A DNA stretch of 55,166 bases from an uncultured Bacteroidales bacterium (lineage in GTDB: Bacteria > Bacteroidota > Bacteroidia > Bacteroidales > UBA932). The notes beneath the pieces are model-generated. The model was not told the DNA's origin. It did no database searches and saw only the letters and a list, made by a program, of their open reading frames with translations. Made by a program: the position numbers and the translations under genes. Numbering within the stretch: the first letter of the stretch is position 1; each line of letters opens with the position of its first letter. The stretch lies in contig CALVDG010000003.1 in the NCBI GenBank assembly GCA_944326255.1, positions 1 to 55,166 on the forward strand, in the 5' to 3' direction. Shown here one piece after another: positions 40,949-50,040 of this stretch.

Positions 40949-41629
40949 ATGGCAAAGAACATCAATAATCCCAATCAGGAGAAAAACGAGAAAGTCGGCG
41001 AAGCCGTATCACAGACAGAGGAATTTTTCAAGAAAAACGGCAAGAAATTATCTTACACAGGAGTCGTCCTCATACTCGTAGCCGCAATTATCGTCCTTGT
41101 TATTCAGTTCTATTCCAAGCCGATGAAGGCAGAGGCCGTGAGCCAGACATTCACAGCCGAGCAGTATTTCAGGGCAGAGGACTACGACAAGGCGCTCAAC
41201 GGTGACGGAAACGCCCTCGGATTCGCCCAGATTATCGATGAATACGGTGCCAAGGCCGGCAAGGCAGTGTATCTCTATGCCGGCATATGCGAGCTCCAGC
41301 TCGGCAATGCCCAGGAGGCCATCAGCTATCTCGGCAAGTACAGGACCAAGGAGCCTGTCATGAAGGGACGCGCACTGGCCTGCACAGGAGATGCCTATTC
41401 CATGCTCGAGGACTATGAGACAGCTCTCAGCTACTATCTCCAGGCTGCAGAGACCGAGGACAATATCTTCGCCGCCTCATACCTGCTCAAGGCCGGTATC
41501 ATCTGCGAGGAGCTGGGACGCAACGACGAGGCTCTCGCCCACTACCGTGTCATCAAGGACAAATATCCGCAGTCCTATGAGGGATATGAGATCGACAAGT
41601 ACATTTCACGCATAGAAGTTAAGAAGTAA
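40949..41629 (+). CDS. Membrane-anchored tetratricopeptide-repeat protein
   Basis: A 226-aa protein with a charged cytoplasmic N-terminus, a single transmembrane helix (about residues 36-56, TGVVLILVAAIIVLVIQF) and a periplasmic region of TPR units (AVYLYAGICELQLGNAQEAISYL, ALSYYLQAAETEDN, AGIICEELGRNDEALAHY). It resembles YfgM-type proteins that assist folding at the translocon; that role is by analogy only. It is first in a long operon, 8 bp before yebC. Confidence 0.85.
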   Translation: MAKNINNPNQEKNEKVGEAVSQTEEFFKKNGKKLSYTGVVLILVAAIIVLVIQFYSKPMKAEAVSQTFTAEQYFRAEDYDKALNGDGNALGFAQIIDEYGAKAGKAVYLYAGICELQLGNAQEAISYLGKYRTKEPVMKGRALACTGDAYSMLEDYETALSYYLQAAETEDNIFAASYLLKAGIICEELGRNDEALAHYRVIKDKYPQSYEGYEIDKYISRIEVKK

Positions 41630-41637
41630 AGAACCGT

Positions 41638-42372
41638 ATGGGAAGAGCTTTTGAATTCAGAAAGGAACGCAAGTTCAAACGCTGGGGCAACATGGCCCGC
41701 GTCTTCACACGTATTGGAAAGGAAATCACGATAGCTGCCAAGGCCGGTGGTCCCGACCCCGACAACAACCCCCGTCTGAGGACCCTCATTCAGACCGCCC
41801 GCAGCGAGAACATGCCCAAGGAGAACATCGAGAGGGCCATCAAGAGAGCCGTCGAGAAGGATCAGGGAGACTATGAAGAGATAGTATACGAGGGCTTCGG
41901 TCCCCACGGTATAGCATTCCTGATAGAGACAGCCACCGACAACAACATGAGGACTGTGGCCAACATCCGCAGCTATTTCACGAAAGTCGGAGGCAGCCTC
42001 GGCACCCAGGGCTGCGTAAGCTTCATGTTCGACCACAAGTGCGTCTTCAAGGTTAAGAAGGACGGTCCCGTGGACATGGACGAGCTGGAGCTGGAACTCA
42101 TAGACTACGGTGTAGACGATGTCTATAAGGACGATGAGGAAGACCTTATTTATATATACGGGGAGTTCGAGTCTTTCGGCAATATCCAGAAATATCTTGA
42201 GGACAACGGCTTCACAATCGTATCCGGAGGTTTTGAGAGGATTCCGAACGTTCCTCTGAAACAGCTCTCTCAGGAAGAAAAAGAGGGCATCCTGAAGCTC
42301 ATCGACAAGCTGGAGAACGACGACGACGTCCAGAACGTATATCACACGATGGCAATGTCTGACGAACAATAA
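41638..42372 (+). CDS. yebC: YebC/PmpR family regulatory protein
   Basis: A 244-aa cytoplasmic protein. It opens with MGRAFEFRKERKFKRWGNMA, a Bacteroidetes variant of the YebC start (usually GHSKWxxI), followed by AAKAGGPDPDNNPRLRTLI, MPKENIERAIKRA and YEGFGPHGIAFLIE. The family was described as a transcription factor and more recently linked to ribosome stalling relief. It lies between the TPR and epimerase genes. Confidence 0.92.
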   Translation: MGRAFEFRKERKFKRWGNMARVFTRIGKEITIAAKAGGPDPDNNPRLRTLIQTARSENMPKENIERAIKRAVEKDQGDYEEIVYEGFGPHGIAFLIETATDNNMRTVANIRSYFTKVGGSLGTQGCVSFMFDHKCVFKVKKDGPVDMDELELELIDYGVDDVYKDDEEDLIYIYGEFESFGNIQKYLEDNGFTIVSGGFERIPNVPLKQLSQEEKEGILKLIDKLENDDDVQNVYHTMAMSDEQ

Positions 42373-42391
42373 CATTTTAATACATAATATT

Positions 42392-42808
42392 ATGGAACTG
42401 TCACATATCGAACATCTTGGAATCGCCGTCAAGTCCCTTGACGAGGCCATTCCCTACTACGAGAACATGTTGGGCCTGAAATGCTACTCTATCGAGGAAG
42501 TGCCCGACCAGAAAGTAAGAACAGCTTTCTTCAAGATCGGACAGACCAAGCTCGAGCTGCTCGAGAGCACATCTCCCGACGGCACCATCGCCGGCTTCAT
42601 CGAGAAGAGAGGCGAAGGCATACATCACCTGGCTTTCAGCGTTAAGGACGGCGTTCAGAACGCACTCAACGAGATGGAGGCCAAGGGCGTAAGACTGATT
42701 GACAAGGCTCCCCGCAAAGGTGCGGAGGGACTCAATATCGCATTTCTCCATCCCAAGTCCACTCACGGAGTGCTCACAGAGCTGTGCGAGGACCCCAACA
42801 ACAAGTAA
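42392..42808 (+). CDS. mce: Methylmalonyl-CoA epimerase
   Basis: A 138-aa vicinal-oxygen-chelate enzyme that interconverts (R)- and (S)-methylmalonyl-CoA. It has the start IEHLGIAVKSLDEAIPYYENMLGL, the metal ligands His (EHLG), Gln (GQTKLELLES), His (GIHHLAFSV) and Glu (LTELCED), and the normal length. Placed immediately before the methylmalonyl-CoA decarboxylase genes, it supplies the (S)-epimer made from the (R)-product of the B12 mutase route (mutase genes are not in this window). Confidence 0.95.
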   Translation: MELSHIEHLGIAVKSLDEAIPYYENMLGLKCYSIEEVPDQKVRTAFFKIGQTKLELLESTSPDGTIAGFIEKRGEGIHHLAFSVKDGVQNALNEMEAKGVRLIDKAPRKGAEGLNIAFLHPKSTHGVLTELCEDPNNK

Positions 42809-42835
42809 ACAAAACACTAATTAATAGATTAAGTT

Positions 42836-44398
42836 ATGAGCCAACAGCTTGAACAAGTTAAAGCGCTGATAGAGCTTCGTGAGAAGGCCCGCCTCGGTGG
42901 CGGTGAGAAAAGAATCGACTCTCAGCACCAGAAGGGCAAATACACTGCCCGCGAAAGGATTGCAATGCTCCTGGACGAAGGCAGCTTTGAAGAATTCGAT
43001 ATGTTCGTGACACACCGCTGCACGAACTTCGGCATGAACAAGACCACGTTCCTCGGCGACGGTGTCGTTACCGGTTACGGTACTATCGACGGCCGTCTGG
43101 TATACGTCTTCGCGCAGGACTTCACTGTATTCGGAGGTTCTCTTTCCGAGACTCTGGCCCTGAAGATCTGCAAGATCATGGACCAGGCCATGAAGATGGG
43201 CGCTCCCGTCATCGGTCTCAATGACTCAGGCGGAGCCCGTATCCAGGAAGGTGTGAACGCACTCGCAGGATATGCCGAGATCTTCCAGAGGAACATCCTC
43301 GCTTCGGGTGTCATTCCCCAGATCTCAGCCATCCTCGGTCCCTGCGCCGGAGGTGCAGTTTACTCTCCCGCCCTTACCGACTTCAATATCATGGCCAAGG
43401 GCACAAGTTACATGTTCCTGACCGGTCCCGCAGTCGTTAAGTCCGTAACAGGTGAGGTAGTTACACAGGAACAGCTCGGAGGTGCATCCGTACATGCTTC
43501 CAAGAGCGGTGTCGCTCACTTCGCAGCCGACTCAGAGGAAGACGCTATCGCCATCATCCGCAAGCTTCTCTCCTTCATTCCTCAGAACAACATGGAGGAG
43601 CCGCCCTACAAGCCCACCGCAGACCCTATCGAGAGACTTGAGGACTCCCTCAACTCCATCATACCCGACAGCCCCAACGAGGCTTACGACATGTACAATG
43701 TCATCGGCGGCATCGTGGATGACGGAGAATTCTTCGAGATCCACAAGGACTACGCCAAGAACATCATCATCGGCTTCGCTCACATGGGCGGCACATCTGT
43801 AGGTATCGTGGCCAACCAGCCCAAGTACCTGGCCGGTGTGCTCGACATCAACTCTTCGAGAAAAGCCGCACGTTTCGTACGTTTCTGCGACGCCTTCAAC
43901 ATCCCCATCGTAACCCTCGTGGACGTTCCCGGCTTCCTGCCCGGAACACAGCAGGAGTACGGCGGAATCATCGTTCACGGAGCCAAGCTGCTCTACGCTT
44001 ACGGCGAGGCTACAGTGCCTAAAGTAACCGTGACACTCCGCAAGTCCTACGGTGGATCACACATCGTGATGAGCTGCAAGCAGCTCCGTGGCGACATCAA
44101 CTACGCATGGCCTACAGCCAACATTGCCGTGATGGGTGCCGACGGTGCGGTAGAAGTGCTCTACTCCAAGGAGATCAAGGCCATCGAGGATCCCGAGAAA
44201 CGCGCAGAGCTCGCAGCCGAGAAGAAGAAAGAGTACAACGACCTCTTCTGCAACCCTTACAAGGCAGCCAGCTACGGTTACATCGACGATGTCATCGAGC
44301 CCCGCAATACCCGTTTCCGCGTAATCCGCGCCCTTGAGCAGCTTTCTACAAAGAAGCTTACCAACCCTGCCAAGAAGCACGACAATCTTCCTTTGTAA
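42836..44398 (+). CDS. mmdA: Methylmalonyl-CoA decarboxylase alpha subunit (carboxyltransferase)
   Basis: A 520-aa biotin-dependent carboxyltransferase. It includes [19 protein letters not shown], the acyl-CoA pocket [19 protein letters not shown] and the oxyanion-hole sections [16 protein letters not shown] and [19 protein letters not shown]. It moves the carboxyl group from methylmalonyl-CoA to the biotin of the carrier subunit. Together with the OadG-like, biotin-carrier and beta genes that follow, it forms a Na+-pumping decarboxylase producing propionyl-CoA. The homologous beta subunit of propionyl-CoA carboxylase is excluded by this context. Confidence 0.94.
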   Translation: MSQQLEQVKALIELREKARLGGGEKRIDSQHQKGKYTARERIAMLLDEGSFEEFDMFVTHRCTNFGMNKTTFLGDGVVTGYGTIDGRLVYVFAQDFTVFGGSLSETLALKICKIMDQAMKMGAPVIGLNDSGGARIQEGVNALAGYAEIFQRNILASGVIPQISAILGPCAGGAVYSPALTDFNIMAKGTSYMFLTGPAVVKSVTGEVVTQEQLGGASVHASKSGVAHFAADSEEDAIAIIRKLLSFIPQNNMEEPPYKPTADPIERLEDSLNSIIPDSPNEAYDMYNVIGGIVDDGEFFEIHKDYAKNIIIGFAHMGGTSVGIVANQPKYLAGVLDINSSRKAARFVRFCDAFNIPIVTLVDVPGFLPGTQQEYGGIIVHGAKLLYAYGEATVPKVTVTLRKSYGGSHIVMSCKQLRGDINYAWPTANIAVMGADGAVEVLYSKEIKAIEDPEKRAELAAEKKKEYNDLFCNPYKAASYGYIDDVIEPRNTRFRVIRALEQLSTKKLTNPAKKHDNLPL

Positions 44399-44416
44399 CA
44401 CATCAAACCGACTGAA

Positions 44417-45346
44417 ATGAACAAACTTAGATTCATATTGGTGTCGGGTCTTGCAGTGACTCTGTCCGTGTTCACCCTGAGTGCCCAGAGCCAGAGCGAT
44501 ATGCGTCTCAACGAGCTGCTCATCCACAATGAGACCAACTTCGAGGACGACTTCGGCTTCCACAACGGCTGGTTCGAGCTCTTCAATACCTCCTACGGTA
44601 CGGTGGATATCGGCGGATGCTTCCTGTCCAATGATCCGGACAACCTGAAGAAATACATCATCCCCAAAGGAGACGTGCTGACCCAGATCAAGCCCCGCCA
44701 GCACATCCTCTTCTGGGCGGACAACAACCCCTACCACGGAACCTTCCACATCAATTTCACCCTGGAAGAGTCTGATACTGTTTACTTCGTGGCCAGCGAC
44801 GGACGTACTGTCATCGACAAGATCGCTATACCCAAGAACCTCGGTGTGGACCAGTCCTACGGACGTATCGAGGACGGCATAGGCTCCAACGACGGCAGCG
44901 GCGAGGGCTGGGGCATCATGCCGTGGACCTCTCCCAGCACCAACAACGCAGGAGTGGACGAGGAGACCAAGAGTCAGATAATGGCAAGGGAAGACCCGGG
45001 CGGATGGATTCTCACCCTCACCGCCATGCTGGTGGTATTCTGCGCCCTTATCATCCTCTGCTTCATCTTCAAGTTCACCGGCCACATCGCTGTAAACAAG
45101 CTGAACCGGAAGTCCACAGCAGCCACAGCCGGTAGCGGAGAGACTGCTGTCAATGTGAAAGAGACCTCAGGAGAGACTTACGCCGCCATCGCCGTAGCCC
45201 TCCACCTCTTCCACGAGGAGAGCGAGGCCCATGACAACGAGAGCCTGACCATCACCATGAGCCATACCGACAGGAGCTACTCGCCCTGGAGCTCGAAGAT
45301 CTACACTCTCCGTCAGACCCCCACACTTAAAAAGAACCAAAGATAA
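44417..45346 (+). CDS. OadG-like decarboxylase gamma/delta subunit fused to a lamin-tail domain
   Basis: A 309-aa protein. A signal peptide (about residues 1-24, LSAQ) leads to a lamin-tail (LTD) Ig-like domain at about 28-150 (RLNELLIHNETNFEDD, GWFELFNTSYGTVDIGGCFLS). After a linker with GWGIMPWTSPSTNNAG comes one transmembrane helix (about 195-218, LTAMLVVFCALIILCFIFKF), then a cytoplasmic tail with the OadG-type pattern ETYAAIAVALHLF. OadG holds the pump complex together. Here the periplasmic side carries an LTD, a domain often found in exported or DNA-associated proteins; its purpose in the pump is not known. It lies between mmdA and the biotin carrier gene. Confidence 0.85.
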   Translation: MNKLRFILVSGLAVTLSVFTLSAQSQSDMRLNELLIHNETNFEDDFGFHNGWFELFNTSYGTVDIGGCFLSNDPDNLKKYIIPKGDVLTQIKPRQHILFWADNNPYHGTFHINFTLEESDTVYFVASDGRTVIDKIAIPKNLGVDQSYGRIEDGIGSNDGSGEGWGIMPWTSPSTNNAGVDEETKSQIMAREDPGGWILTLTAMLVVFCALIILCFIFKFTGHIAVNKLNRKSTAATAGSGETAVNVKETSGETYAAIAVALHLFHEESEAHDNESLTITMSHTDRSYSPWSSKIYTLRQTPTLKKNQR

Positions 45347-45357
45347 TAATACAGACC

Positions 45358-45798
45358 ATGAAAGAATATAAACTCAAAATCAACGGCAATGACTACAATG
45401 TGGTCATCAACGACGTACAGGAGTCAGTGGCATCAGTAGAGGTCAACGGCTCCAACTACAAGGTGGAGTTTGAGAAGCCCATCGTCAAGCCTACTGCCAT
45501 CAAAGTAGTGAAAACCGCACCTGCAGCACCCGCTGTATCGGCTGCCACACCCAAGCCCTCAGCGGCTCCCGCTCCTACAGCCGGCGGCACAACCGTATCC
45601 TCACCCCTTCCCGGTGTTATCCTGGATGTGTGCGTGAAGGAAGGCGACACCGTAAAGAACGGTCAGAAGATCATGGTTCTTGAGGCCATGAAGATGGAGA
45701 ACGTCATCGAGGCCACTGCCGACGGTGTTATCAAGAGTATAAAAGTCAACAAAGGCGACTCCGTAATGGAAGGAACGCCCTTAGCTATTATAGGATAG
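45358..45798 (+). CDS. mmdC: Biotin carboxyl carrier subunit of methylmalonyl-CoA decarboxylase
   Basis: A 146-aa protein with a short N-terminal beta segment, an Ala/Pro/Thr-rich flexible linker (about residues 50-75) and a C-terminal biotinyl domain with EAMKMEN. Biotin attaches to Lys112. It shuttles CO2 between the carboxyltransferase (mmdA) and the membrane beta subunit. Its stop is one base before the beta-subunit ATG. Confidence 0.94.
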   Translation: MKEYKLKINGNDYNVVINDVQESVASVEVNGSNYKVEFEKPIVKPTAIKVVKTAPAAPAVSAATPKPSAAPAPTAGGTTVSSPLPGVILDVCVKEGDTVKNGQKIMVLEAMKMENVIEATADGVIKSIKVNKGDSVMEGTPLAIIG

Positions 45799-45799
45799 T

Positions 45800-46936
45800 A
45801 TGATTGGTGAAAATTTAAGACAATTCTGGCAGTATACCGGATTTGCGAATTTCGAGTGGACATATCTGCTGATGATCTGCATCGGCTTGATATTCATCTA
45901 CCTCGCGATCAAGAAGGAGTGGGAGCCCATGCTCCTGGTTCCTATCGGATTCGGTATCATCATCGGCAACATCCCCCTCTTCCCCGGCCTCTCGGTCGGC
46001 ATCTATGAGGAAGGCTCTGTGCTGAACATACTCTACTATGGTGTGATCAAGGGCTTCTACCCGCCTCTGATCTTCCTCGGAATCGGTGCGATGACCGACT
46101 TCTCCGCCCTGATCTCCAACCCTAAGCTGCTGCTCATCGGAGCTGCCGCCCAGCTAGGTATCTTCGGAGCCTACACCGTGGCCCTTGCCCTCGGGTTCTC
46201 CCCCGCTGAGGCCGGTGCGATCGGTATCATCGGAGGTGCTGACGGTCCTACCGCCATCTTCCTCTCCTCGAGACTTGCTCCCGACCTTATGGGCGCCATC
46301 GCCGTGTCGGCATATTCGTACATGGCCCTGGTACCTGTGATCCAGCCTCCTATCATGAAGCTGCTGACCACCAAGAAGGAGAGACTCATCAGGATGAAGC
46401 CGCCCCGTCCGGTATCCCCTACAGAGAAGAAGCTCTTCCCTATCATCGGCTTCCTCGTAACTGCATTCATTGTGCCCTCGGGTATTCCTCTGCTGGGTAT
46501 GCTCTTCTTCGGTAACCTCCTTAAGGAGAGCGGTGTTACCCGCCGTCTGGCCGAGACCGCACGCGGACCGCTGATCGACATCGTGACCATCCTCATCGGT
46601 CTGACCGTAGGATGCTCCACCCAGGCCGACAAGTTCCTGCAGCTGAAGTCAGTGTACATCTTCATCCTCGGAGCGTTCTCCTTCATGGTCGCTACCTTCG
46701 GCGGTGTGATGTTCGTGAAGATTTTCAACATCTTCCTCAAGCCGGGCAACAAGATCAACCCTCTTATCGGAAACGCCGGAGTATCCGCAGTACCGGACTC
46801 CGCCCGTGTGTCCCAGCTGGTGGGTCTGCAGTACGACAAGACCAACCACCTGCTGATGCACGCCATGGGTCCGAACGTAGCCGGTGTGATCGGTTCAGCT
46901 GTCGCCGCAGGTATCCTGCTTGGATTCCTGGGCTAA
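45800..46936 (+). CDS. mmdB: Na+-translocating decarboxylase beta subunit
   Basis: A 378-aa integral membrane protein of the OadB/MmdB family. The family core GIIGGADGPTAIFLSSRLAP contains the Asp used in Na+ passage, followed by the second conserved block SAYSYMALVPVIQPP and the C-terminal NAGVSAVPDSARVSQ. It decarboxylates carboxybiotin and moves Na+ outwards. It is the last gene of the mce-mmd operon, closed by a UUCG terminator. Confidence 0.95.
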   Translation: MIGENLRQFWQYTGFANFEWTYLLMICIGLIFIYLAIKKEWEPMLLVPIGFGIIIGNIPLFPGLSVGIYEEGSVLNILYYGVIKGFYPPLIFLGIGAMTDFSALISNPKLLLIGAAAQLGIFGAYTVALALGFSPAEAGAIGIIGGADGPTAIFLSSRLAPDLMGAIAVSAYSYMALVPVIQPPIMKLLTTKKERLIRMKPPRPVSPTEKKLFPIIGFLVTAFIVPSGIPLLGMLFFGNLLKESGVTRRLAETARGPLIDIVTILIGLTVGCSTQADKFLQLKSVYIFILGAFSFMVATFGGVMFVKIFNIFLKPGNKINPLIGNAGVSAVPDSARVSQLVGLQYDKTNHLLMHAMGPNVAGVIGSAVAAGILLGFLG

Positions 46937-46962
46937 ACAGCCTGATAAGATATAATTGTAAT

Positions 46963-46992
46963 AAAAGTGTCATCTTCGGATGGCACTTTTTT
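46963..46992 (+). terminator. Rho-independent terminator with UUCG loop
   Basis: A 12-bp stem (46963-46974 with 46979-46990, one G-U) capped by the extra-stable TTCG tetraloop and followed by a T run that merges with the AT-rich V-ATPase promoter region. Confidence 0.92.
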
Positions 46993-47016
46993 GTTTTATT
47001 TCAATAAAAGTTTTAC

Positions 47017-47024
47017 TAACTTTG
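47017..47024 (+). promoter_or_regulatory. -7 box of the V-ATPase operon
   Basis: TAACTTTG matches TAnnTTTG, 26 bp before the subunit E ATG and just after the mmd terminator. TTTG at 46990-46993 gives a slightly long 23-bp spacer. Confidence 0.6.
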
Positions 47025-47050
47025 AAGAATAAAATAAATTATCATACCAT

Positions 47051-47668
47051 ATGCAAAACAAATTGCAAGAACTCACCGACAAGCTCTACAATGAAGGGTT
47101 GTCAAAGGGAAAGAAGGAGGCCGAGGATCTCAAGGCCGCAGCCGTAAAGGAATCCGACAGAATCATAGCAGACGCACGTAAGGAAGCCGGGAGAATCATA
47201 GCAGACGCCCGCAAGGAAGCCGAGGAACTCCGGACCAGGGTCGAGAACGACATCAGGATGGCGTCTTCTCAGACCATCTCCGCCGTGAGGCAGCAGGTTG
47301 AGAGCATCATCATCTCCAAGGCCATATCTACCGGCATCAAGGACAGTCTGGAAGATCCGGAACTGCTCAAGTCGCTCCTGACAACAGTCGCAAAGGCATT
47401 CAATGCCGCTGATGCCGCTCCGGCAGGACTGGAAGCCGTCCTTCCCGCCTCCATGCAGGAAAGCCTCCGGGAATATTTCAAGAAGAATGCCTCTGACGCG
47501 ATGGACAAGGGCATCGACGTGACTTTCTCCAAGCAGATTCAGGGTGGTTTCAAGATAGGCCCCAAGGACGGAGGCTATATGATTAGTTTTGCAGAAGGTG
47601 ATTTTGAGAATATCCTTACCGAATACCTCAGGCCCACTGCAAGGAAACTGCTATTCGGACAGGAATAA
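47051..47668 (+). CDS. V-type ATPase subunit E (peripheral stalk)
   Basis: A 205-aa protein. The N-terminal half is an Ala/Lys/Glu-rich coiled coil with an 11-residue repeat: RIIADARKEA occurs at 37-46 and again at 48-57, the hendecad spacing of right-handed stalk coiled coils. The C-terminal half is a mixed alpha/beta head (QGGFKIGPKDGGYMISF). Subunit E links the catalytic head to the membrane part as a stator. It is first in the V-ATPase operon and overlaps the DUF2764 gene by one base (TAATG). Confidence 0.88.
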   Translation: MQNKLQELTDKLYNEGLSKGKKEAEDLKAAAVKESDRIIADARKEAGRIIADARKEAEELRTRVENDIRMASSQTISAVRQQVESIIISKAISTGIKDSLEDPELLKSLLTTVAKAFNAADAAPAGLEAVLPASMQESLREYFKKNASDAMDKGIDVTFSKQIQGGFKIGPKDGGYMISFAEGDFENILTEYLRPTARKLLFGQE

Positions 47669-48255
47669 TGAACAATTACCATTACATCATCGCAGGTCTG
47701 CCCGAACTGATGCCTGATTTCCGTGCCGACGGATTCTCCTACAAGGATCTGGAAGCAGCCATAAGGGAACAGCTCTCGGCACGTGACCGCAGACTGGTGG
47801 ACTGGCTGGATTTCGGGACAGACACATCTCATCTGTCCGGACATTTCTACCGGGCCGTAACCAGACAGAAGTCCGGCTTTCTCAGGAGCTACTTCGACAT
47901 GGACCGCAGGATGCGCAATGCCCAGGTGGAGTTCCTCTCGGCAAGAGACGGGCTGGACTTCTCCAGATACACTGTCGGGGAGACTGAGTCCTACAAGGAA
48001 GATTATGAGCTGCAGGCTGTCTTCCAGTGCGCCGACCTCTATGAGCGGGAGCATCGTCTGGACATGTTCCGTTGGGAAAGGATAACGGGCATGACCCTGT
48101 TCCATTATTTCGATATGGATGTCATCCTGGCATTTCTGGCCAAAGGCCTGATAGTAGACAGATGGAGCAGACTCGACAAGGAGCGTGGCACACAACTGTT
48201 CCGTCAGTACGTGGATGAGGTCAGGGGAACTTTTAAAGGTGTCAATTTTCAATAA
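47668..48255 (+). CDS. DUF2764 protein, probable V-ATPase subunit C/d equivalent
   Basis: A 195-aa helical protein (NNYHYIIAGLPELMPDF start). DUF2764 occurs in Bacteroidetes and spirochaete V-ATPase operons in the place where other operons carry subunit C, and its helical, Tyr/Arg-rich character (YREHRLD-like repeats) fits a socket role on the rotor; this is inference from position. No other C-type gene is found in the operon. Confidence 0.82.
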   Translation: MNNYHYIIAGLPELMPDFRADGFSYKDLEAAIREQLSARDRRLVDWLDFGTDTSHLSGHFYRAVTRQKSGFLRSYFDMDRRMRNAQVEFLSARDGLDFSRYTVGETESYKEDYELQAVFQCADLYEREHRLDMFRWERITGMTLFHYFDMDVILAFLAKGLIVDRWSRLDKERGTQLFRQYVDEVRGTFKGVNFQ

Positions 48256-48276
48256 GTCAATAAACATCATCAATAT

Positions 48277-50040
48277 ATGAATCCTAATAGAAAAACTGCA
48301 GGAAAGGTTACGGGAGTCATTTCCAACCTTGTCACGGTAGAGGTGGACGGCCCTGTCTCGCAGAACGAGATATGCTATATCCAGCTCGGAGACGCGAGGC
48401 TTATGGCCGAGGTCATCAAGGTGACGGGCAAGAAGGCATCCGTACAGGTCTACGAGAGCACCAGAGGCCTGCGTGGCGGTGACAAGGTGGAGTTTCAAGG
48501 ACACATGCTTGAGGCCACCCTGGGTCCAGGACTGCTCTCCAGTAACTTCGACGGGTTGCAGAACAACCTGGCCACTATGGAAGGTGTCTTTCTCAAACGC
48601 GGAGAATACACCGCGCCCATAGACGTGAATAAGGAATGGGACTTCACTCCTATCGCAAAAAAGGGAGACGAAGTACGGGCCGCTGACTGGCTTGGAGAAG
48701 TCAAAGAGGGATGGCTGCCTCACAAGATTATGGTCCCGTTCTCCTTCAAGGGCACTTATAAGGTCAAGTCCATAGTATCTGCCGGACAGCACAAGGCAGG
48801 AGAGACCATTGCCGTCCTTACTGACGAGGCAGGAGAGGATCACAACGTGTCCATGATACAGAAATGGCCGGTGAAAGTGGCCATTACCGCATATAAGGAA
48901 AAACCGCGCCCCTGGCGCGTGATGGAGACCGGAGTCAGGTGCATCGACACCTTCAACCCCATCGCGGAGGGAGGCACAGGATTTATCCCCGGCCCTTTCG
49001 GCTGCGGCAAGACCGTGCTCCAGCACGCCATTGCCAAGCAGGGTGAGGCTGACGTGATAGTGATGGCCGCCTGCGGTGAGCGTGCCAACGAGGTCGTGGA
49101 GATATTCACCGAATTCCCCGAACTGGTCGACCCTCGTACTGGACGGTCGCTGATGGAGAGGACTACCATAGTCTGCAACACATCCAACATGCCCGTGGCG
49201 GCCCGTGAGGCATCTGTATACACGGCTATGACAATCTGCGAGTACTACCGCTCGATGGGCCTTAAGGTCTTGCTGCTGGCTGACTCCACATCCCGCTGGG
49301 CACAGGCCCTCAGGGAGATGAGCAACCGTATGGAGGAGCTTCCCGGAGCCGACGCATTCCCGGTAGACCTATCGTCCACGATTTCCAATTTCTATGCGAG
49401 GGCAGGAGCCGTAACGCTCAACAACGGCAAGACAGGGTCAGTAACCTTCATAGGTACGGTATCACCGGCCGGAGGTAACCTGAAAGAGCCGGTAACCGAG
49501 TCCACCAAGAAAGCGGCCCGCTGCTTCTACGCCCTCTCTCAGAACCGTGCGGACAAGAAACGCTACCCCGCAGTGGATCCGATAGACTCATACTCAAAGT
49601 ACCTCGAATACCCGGAGATTGTATCTTTCCTCAACGAAAAGGTCGCCCCAGGATGGGTTGACATGGTAATGAAAGCCAAGACTCTTGTTCTCAGGGGAAA
49701 AGAAGCATTTGAGCAGATTAACATCCTCGGAGACGACGGAGTGCCCGTAAGCTACCACGAGCGATACTGGAAGTCTGAGCTGATAGACTATATCATCCTG
49801 CAGCAGGACGCATTTGACAGTATAGACGCCTCATCTCCCATTGAGCGTCAGAAATTCATGCTGACCAAAGTACTGGAAGTCTGCGACCAGGAGCACGACT
49901 TCGAGACATTCGAGGAATGCTCGGCATGGTACAAGGAAGTCATCAACATTTTCCGTCAGATGAACTATTCCGAGTTCAAGAGTGAGGAATTCAACAAATA
50001 TCTCGAACAGATCAATAAATTCATGAGCCATGACAAATAG
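48277..50040 (+). CDS. atpA: V-type ATPase catalytic subunit A
   Basis: A 587-aa catalytic subunit. Walker A is GPFGCGKTVLQ (from about residue 239; the more usual form is GPFGSGKT). Further landmarks are MAACGERANEVVEIFTEFPE, LLADSTSRWAQALREMSNRM and the A-type bulge domain (residues 120-200). It hydrolyses or makes ATP at three sites in the A3B3 head. Its last 11 bp overlap the start of subunit B. Confidence 0.97.
   Translation: MNPNRKTAGKVTGVISNLVTVEVDGPVSQNEICYIQLGDARLMAEVIKVTGKKASVQVYESTRGLRGGDKVEFQGHMLEATLGPGLLSSNFDGLQNNLATMEGVFLKRGEYTAPIDVNKEWDFTPIAKKGDEVRAADWLGEVKEGWLPHKIMVPFSFKGTYKVKSIVSAGQHKAGETIAVLTDEAGEDHNVSMIQKWPVKVAITAYKEKPRPWRVMETGVRCIDTFNPIAEGGTGFIPGPFGCGKTVLQHAIAKQGEADVIVMAACGERANEVVEIFTEFPELVDPRTGRSLMERTTIVCNTSNMPVAAREASVYTAMTICEYYRSMGLKVLLLADSTSRWAQALREMSNRMEELPGADAFPVDLSSTISNFYARAGAVTLNNGKTGSVTFIGTVSPAGGNLKEPVTESTKKAARCFYALSQNRADKKRYPAVDPIDSYSKYLEYPEIVSFLNEKVAPGWVDMVMKAKTLVLRGKEAFEQINILGDDGVPVSYHERYWKSELIDYIILQQDAFDSIDASSPIERQKFMLTKVLEVCDQEHDFETFEECSAWYKEVINIFRQMNYSEFKSEEFNKYLEQINKFMSHDK

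Noticed and set aside
47575..49026. 483-codon minus-strand frame opposite V-ATPase E, DUF2764 and A
   Set aside because: Spans three well-supported genes on the other strand; no recognisable domain.
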